Assembly (NCBI GenBank): GCA_907165065.1
Contig: OU015523.1
Span: forward strand, 18,413,834-18,477,833
DNA: 64,000 bases
Origin: Caprimulgus europaeus
Taxonomy: Eukaryota; Chordata; Aves; Caprimulgiformes; Caprimulgidae
Direction of reading: 5' to 3'
Within the stretch, counting starts at the first letter, position 1; each line of letters opens with the position of its first letter. Both the position numbers and the translations under genes were made by a program. Below the pieces are notes generated by a model. That model had not been told where the DNA came from. It ran no database searches and saw only the letters and a list, made by a program, of their open reading frames with translations. Positions 60,601 to 64,000 of the stretch are shown in pieces.

Positions 60601-61143
60601 CAGTAGCAATGTAGGTTGTACGGATTCCTGTGAAAAAAACCTTATTTCTGCTTTGGTCCAGCACTCAGGATCTCAACAGGTCTCTGGTACCTGTAGTTGT
60701 ATTTATCCACTGTATGACATTTGTGACCAACTTGTTTCTGTTCCTGAATGATGTACTCCCAGCCATATTGTTCTTTTCACAGCACGCTTCCTGAAAAGAG
60801 AGTTTCCTAAAGCTGTGCCTGCGTGGCACAGTGCGCTGAGCTAGTCCTGCAGCTCTGTGCTTTTCCTGGAGTAACAGAGCACGTTTCTCAGCACAGCAGA
60901 TGGGTCTGCATGGAGCACCATGCTAATGCAGAACAACCGTCTCCAGAGCCTGCCTTGTTATCCCTTTGTGGCCCTGTCTGCTGTGTGTGTACCCTAAATT
61001 TTTATATGTTGTCATATTATAGTGACCTCCTCTGGAAATGCACTGCCACTCCGTCATTGCCACTTCACTCCTGTGGAGACTTTTCCAGCAGCACTGGAGA
61101 CTGATTTTTCAGCCAGTAGAATTATACTTCAACACACGGAAAT
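57631..61143. other. Gene-free stretch
   Basis: No supported exon. Contains the poly-C run at 58,700-58,722 and a T run at about 59,608-59,618. Confidence 0.4.
58700..58722. repeat. Poly-C run, 23 bases
   Basis: Uninterrupted C on the plus strand (G on the minus). Mononucleotide C/G runs of this length are uncommon beside the A/T runs seen elsewhere. It can form G-quadruplex (minus) or i-motif (plus) structures, and its length may be a sequencing or assembly approximation. Confidence 0.9.
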
Positions 61144-61144
61144 C

Positions 61145-61420
61145 ACAGAATCACAGCAGGGTGGGGTTGTCAGGGACCTCTGGAGATCATCCAGTCCAAC
61201 CCCCCTGCTGAAGCAGGTACATCTAGAGCAGGTTGCACAGGATCACATCCAGGTGGGTTTTGAATGTCTCCAGAGCAGGAGACTCCACAGCCTCTCTGGG
61301 CAGCCTGTTCCAGGGCTCTGGCACCCTCACAGTAAAGAAGTTTTTCCTCATCTTCAGATGGAACTTCCTGTATTTCAGTTTGCGCTGATGCCCCTTTTCC
61401 TGTCACTGGGCACTATTGAA
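61145..61420 (-). mobile_element. CR1 LINE 3' fragment
   Basis: Starts with the reversed octamer tail (CACAGAATCACAGCAGGG), then GGGACCTCTGGAGATCATCC, GAGCAGGTTGCACAGGATCA, TCCACAGCCTCTCTGGGCAG and CAGTTTGCGCTGATGCCCC. It belongs to the same subgroup as 15,893-16,228. The frames at 61,022-61,441 and 61,406-61,170 derive from the repeat. Confidence 0.95.
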
Positions 61421-61949
61421 AGAATACTGAATTACATATAATTCCAGTTTTATTTAATCTCAGTAGATCTTAATTTTAATAACCTAGTAATAATGCTGTC
61501 TCACCTTGTTTAGTTGTCGCAATCCCTGATTTTTTGTGGAAGTAAATACCTTAATACTCTCATTTTCCTACTTTTAAATGCATGGTAATTGTCATTATTT
61601 GACATTCAGCAGCTATAAAGGTTATAGTTAAACCAATTGCCTCTTTAACTGTGTTTAGGGCGCCTAATCTGCACCAGAGAACTTGGGGATTTTCTCAAGT
61701 TCTTCTAACACCTCTGTCTATGTGTAAATGCCCATTACATGCAAAGTCTGCTGCATCAGCCCTGTGTTGTCTCAGCTCCTTGCAAACTCCCTCCAGATGT
61801 CAGAGTAACCTCCTGCTTCATAAAACTAATCAAAATCCACAGTGAACCACGTCCCCCCGTACAGACTCTAACTGTTGCTTTTTGTGCTTTAATGGCCTAT
61901 CCCCTCCCTCTCCCCTGCCTCTGCTCTGCTGCCTGGCACAGGTAACAAA
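61421..61949. other. Gene-free stretch
   Basis: No exon or repeat recognised. Homeodomain-like cores occur near 61,585-61,650. Confidence 0.4.
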
Positions 61950-62200
61950 TGCTTCGTCACTGACCCGTGCGGGTGCGAAGGCCCCTGGGTTCAATTAAAT
62001 GGAGCAAGAGGCAGTAAATAAACCGCATGGGCCAGGGCATTAAATCACTCGGTGCAGAGAAGAATCAGATGCCGAGAAGGTTTGGTTTGGAGGTGGGCCG
62101 CGTGCACTTGCACCCACGCTGCAATTTAATACCCTTGCTGCAAGTTAATGACAATTGCAATCAGGCAGGGTGATGTCCCCTTTCTTCCTTCCACTCTTGC
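61950..62200. promoter_or_regulatory. Candidate conserved non-coding element
   Basis: Non-repetitive DNA with many isolated CpGs (near 61,953, 61,966, 61,976, 62,023, 62,051, 62,074, 62,099) and closely spaced homeodomain-type cores: TTCAATTAAATGG, TGCAATTTAATACC, CAAGTTAATGACAATTGCAA. This is the densest such cluster in the window. No coding signature. Confidence 0.4.
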
Positions 62201-62413
62201 TTTTTTTACGTTCCCAGTGCTCTCTTCAATAAATTAAAGCCTTTCTCCCCCCCCAGCTCCTCCTTTTCCTATTTTGTTTTACTGCCTTCATGCTGTTCTC
62301 CTTTATTTCCAGCATTTTATTTCAAGGAGTGGGTTTGAAGTGCTCTCAGCCCATCTGCTGGTTTGCTTTAGAACAAGGACTGGAATGAGACAAGGGGTTT
62401 TGGAAGTCATGAA

Positions 62414-62423
62414 CTATTTATAG
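62414..62423. promoter_or_regulatory. MEF2-type site
   Basis: CTATTTATAG, a perfect match to the MEF2 consensus, followed directly by a CpG. A single site of this length can occur by chance. Confidence 0.25.
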
Positions 62424-62768
62424 CGTATTTGTTCTTTCACATTGGCACTAAACTTTGTTTATAGAATCACCTGCAGTAGAACCTGAGCCAGGGGACCACA
62501 GCTCACTTGATCTAAAATTGGCTTTATTTCTTGGGTTTCTTAACAGACACCACATGTGTGTGTCTGCTGCTGGCCAGTGCATGGTTGAGGCTTGCACATA
62601 TGTCGAAAGCACAAACACAAAGTGCCCATGACTGTGTGTTCGTAAAATGCTCAGAGTGTGCCCTTACAAAATACTCTTACTGATTGTACATGTATGTGGA
62701 GAAAGAAGGGAGTTGTACATGTGCATTACCACTGTCTAGAAAGTAAAGATTCCCAAGAGAAAACTTGA

Positions 62769-63090
62769 ATGAAAATTTTTCATTACAATTTCTCCAGGCG
62801 GTTTTCATTTTCTCCAAACTGTATTTTTGTCTTGGGTTGGCCCATTGAAACACAATGCTCGTTTTTGTTTTCCTTCTGCGTTAAATATTTTTTCTTTTTT
62901 TTCAAAACAAAACAACAATTTAAATTGAAACCGAAGGAAATCTGTCATTTTAAATTGCTATTTTGACATAGAAGCGCTTCATTTATTTTTCTAACCAAAA
63001 ATTGACGTTTTAATTTGAACCAAAACAAAATTTTTCATTTACTTTCAAAGTATCAATTACAAATGAAAATATTTTCGTTACTTCTCCTCA
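62769..63090. repeat. AT-rich stretch with short internal palindromes
   Basis: Repeated GAAAA/TTTTC words form short inverted repeats, such as ATGAAAATTTTTCAT at about 62,770-62,784 and GAAAATATTTTC near 63,065. It could be a decayed non-autonomous DNA transposon or simple AT-rich drift. I cannot match it to a named family. Confidence 0.3.
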
Positions 63091-63104
63091 GAAAGTCAGA
63101 CTAC

Positions 63105-63305
63105 TTTGTGCTTCCAAAATTGCAGGTATGTGGGTTTGCAGTGTTTGCGTGTGCATAACTGTGGTGGTGTGACTGTATTGTGCAGGATGCCTGTTGAGTA
63201 TTTGCAGGTGTTGCACACGTACACGTTTTGCAGAATGTACCCTCACCCGTATAGTGTGCACATCCCCATTTGCACAGTGCTGGTAAGATATGCACACTTA
63301 CCTTG
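63105..63305. repeat. TG/CA-rich imperfect repeat stretch
   Basis: About 200 bases with many TGTG, GTGTGC, TTTGCAG and GCACAC words, including imperfect repeats of a TTTGCAGTGTTTGC-like phrase. Overlapping short open frames on both strands are by-products. Possible Z-DNA-prone sequence. Confidence 0.35.
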
Positions 63306-64000
63306 AGTTCGTGCCAGGAATATCTACATGTGTTTATGTTTTTAGGTTTCCCTTGTGAATGTGTTTTTAATGTGTATGAGCTTGTTGCAGTGTTGCCAAC
63401 AGTGTTAAAAATAACGGAGCAAGACGCAGTAAGTCATAAGATTGGGCAAAATGATAGATTTTGATTTCTTTTGTCCTTTTTTTTTTTTAGCTTGTCAGAT
63501 TCATGTTTTCAATCTGATCTGTACAGTTTTGATGACAGAAGAGAAATATTTTCACTGTAAAAATAAATTTCTGATTTTGCAGTAATCATTTGGCTGTAAG
63601 ACCTGAGGTTTAAGAAAAGATGTGAAGAAAATAGCAGGACCTGCATTAAGTTCTAGGAGCTGGTAAAAAGCGTTTCTGTTTCTGTTTGTGGGGTAGACAT
63701 CTGGGTATGTGCTTGTATTAGCAGTACTACATACTCATGCTTTGTGCTTGCATGCATCTGTAGGATAACTAATGTTCATGTGCTTTTACTGCATGCTGGT
63801 GTGCATAATGAGGATTTTTAGCCATATGAAAGTTCAGCTTCTAGTCTAAATCATCCATTTAAGCACTTCATAGTAATTAGAGAGAAACTTGCAAAGCAAG
63901 CAACTCATCCTGTCCTAAGATTTATCTCCTCTGATGGTAGAGGGACTTGGGACATTTATTTAGACTAGCCATTTAATTTTTAACTGTTCTGACTGCATGT
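63306..64000. other. Gene-free stretch to window end
   Basis: No exon or repeat family recognised. A T run occurs at 63,477-63,488. Confidence 0.4.

Noticed and set aside
61022-61441. 139-codon plus-strand frame
   Set aside because: Mostly the antisense of a CR1 3' end.
1-64000. tRNA, rRNA or CRISPR-like arrays
   Set aside because: No cloverleaf with A and B boxes, no rRNA blocks and no regularly spaced identical repeats were seen; the vertebrate context also argues against CRISPR.

Overview
This is vertebrate nuclear DNA, and almost certainly from a bird. The best evidence is the set of CR1 (chicken repeat 1) LINE 3' ends on both strands, with their typical short-octamer tails (ATTCTATG / ATTCTGTGA variants). 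There is also a solo endogenous-retrovirus LTR of a type familiar from bird genomes. The base composition is AT-rich and CpG-poor, with one sharp CpG island. There are no operons, ribosome-binding sites, CRISPR arrays, tRNA or rRNA genes. I cannot name the species or the chromosome.

Layout. Positions 1-6,700 probably hold part or all of one minus-strand gene. A CpG-island promoter at about 6,240-6,910 carries an RFX-type X-box, a GC box and an ETS site just upstream of a strong-Kozak ATG at 6,648. A 32-codon first coding exon ends at a GT donor. At the far left (417-143) is a plausible terminal coding exon on the same strand. I could not link the two or identify the gene. The X-box hints at a cilium-related product, which is an inference only.

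From 6,911 to the right end I find no convincing coding exon. The stretch reads as a gene desert or very long intron holding (a) avian CR1 copies, including one with a 5' inversion (11,107-11,635) and one split by a solo LTR (54,337-55,832); (b) four much older CR1 fragments, all on the plus strand; (c) a fossil Ty3/Gypsy-like integrase core (14,931-15,235) whose main frame has one internal stop and whose second catalytic Asp position reads Gly; (d) several long pyrimidine-rich blocks, all on the same strand; and (e) islands of homeodomain, octamer, MEF2 and NK2-like motifs or retained CpGs that look like candidate conserved non-coding elements. A GC-rich, CpG-poor block at 38,550-39,500 is unexplained.

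I see no evidence of a new multi-gene system. The observations most worth checking are the integrase fossil, the X-box promoter and first exon, the LTR-in-CR1 nest, the inverted CR1 and the motif-dense non-coding islands. Family assignments rest on recognising consensus-like sequence by eye; no search or alignment was run.
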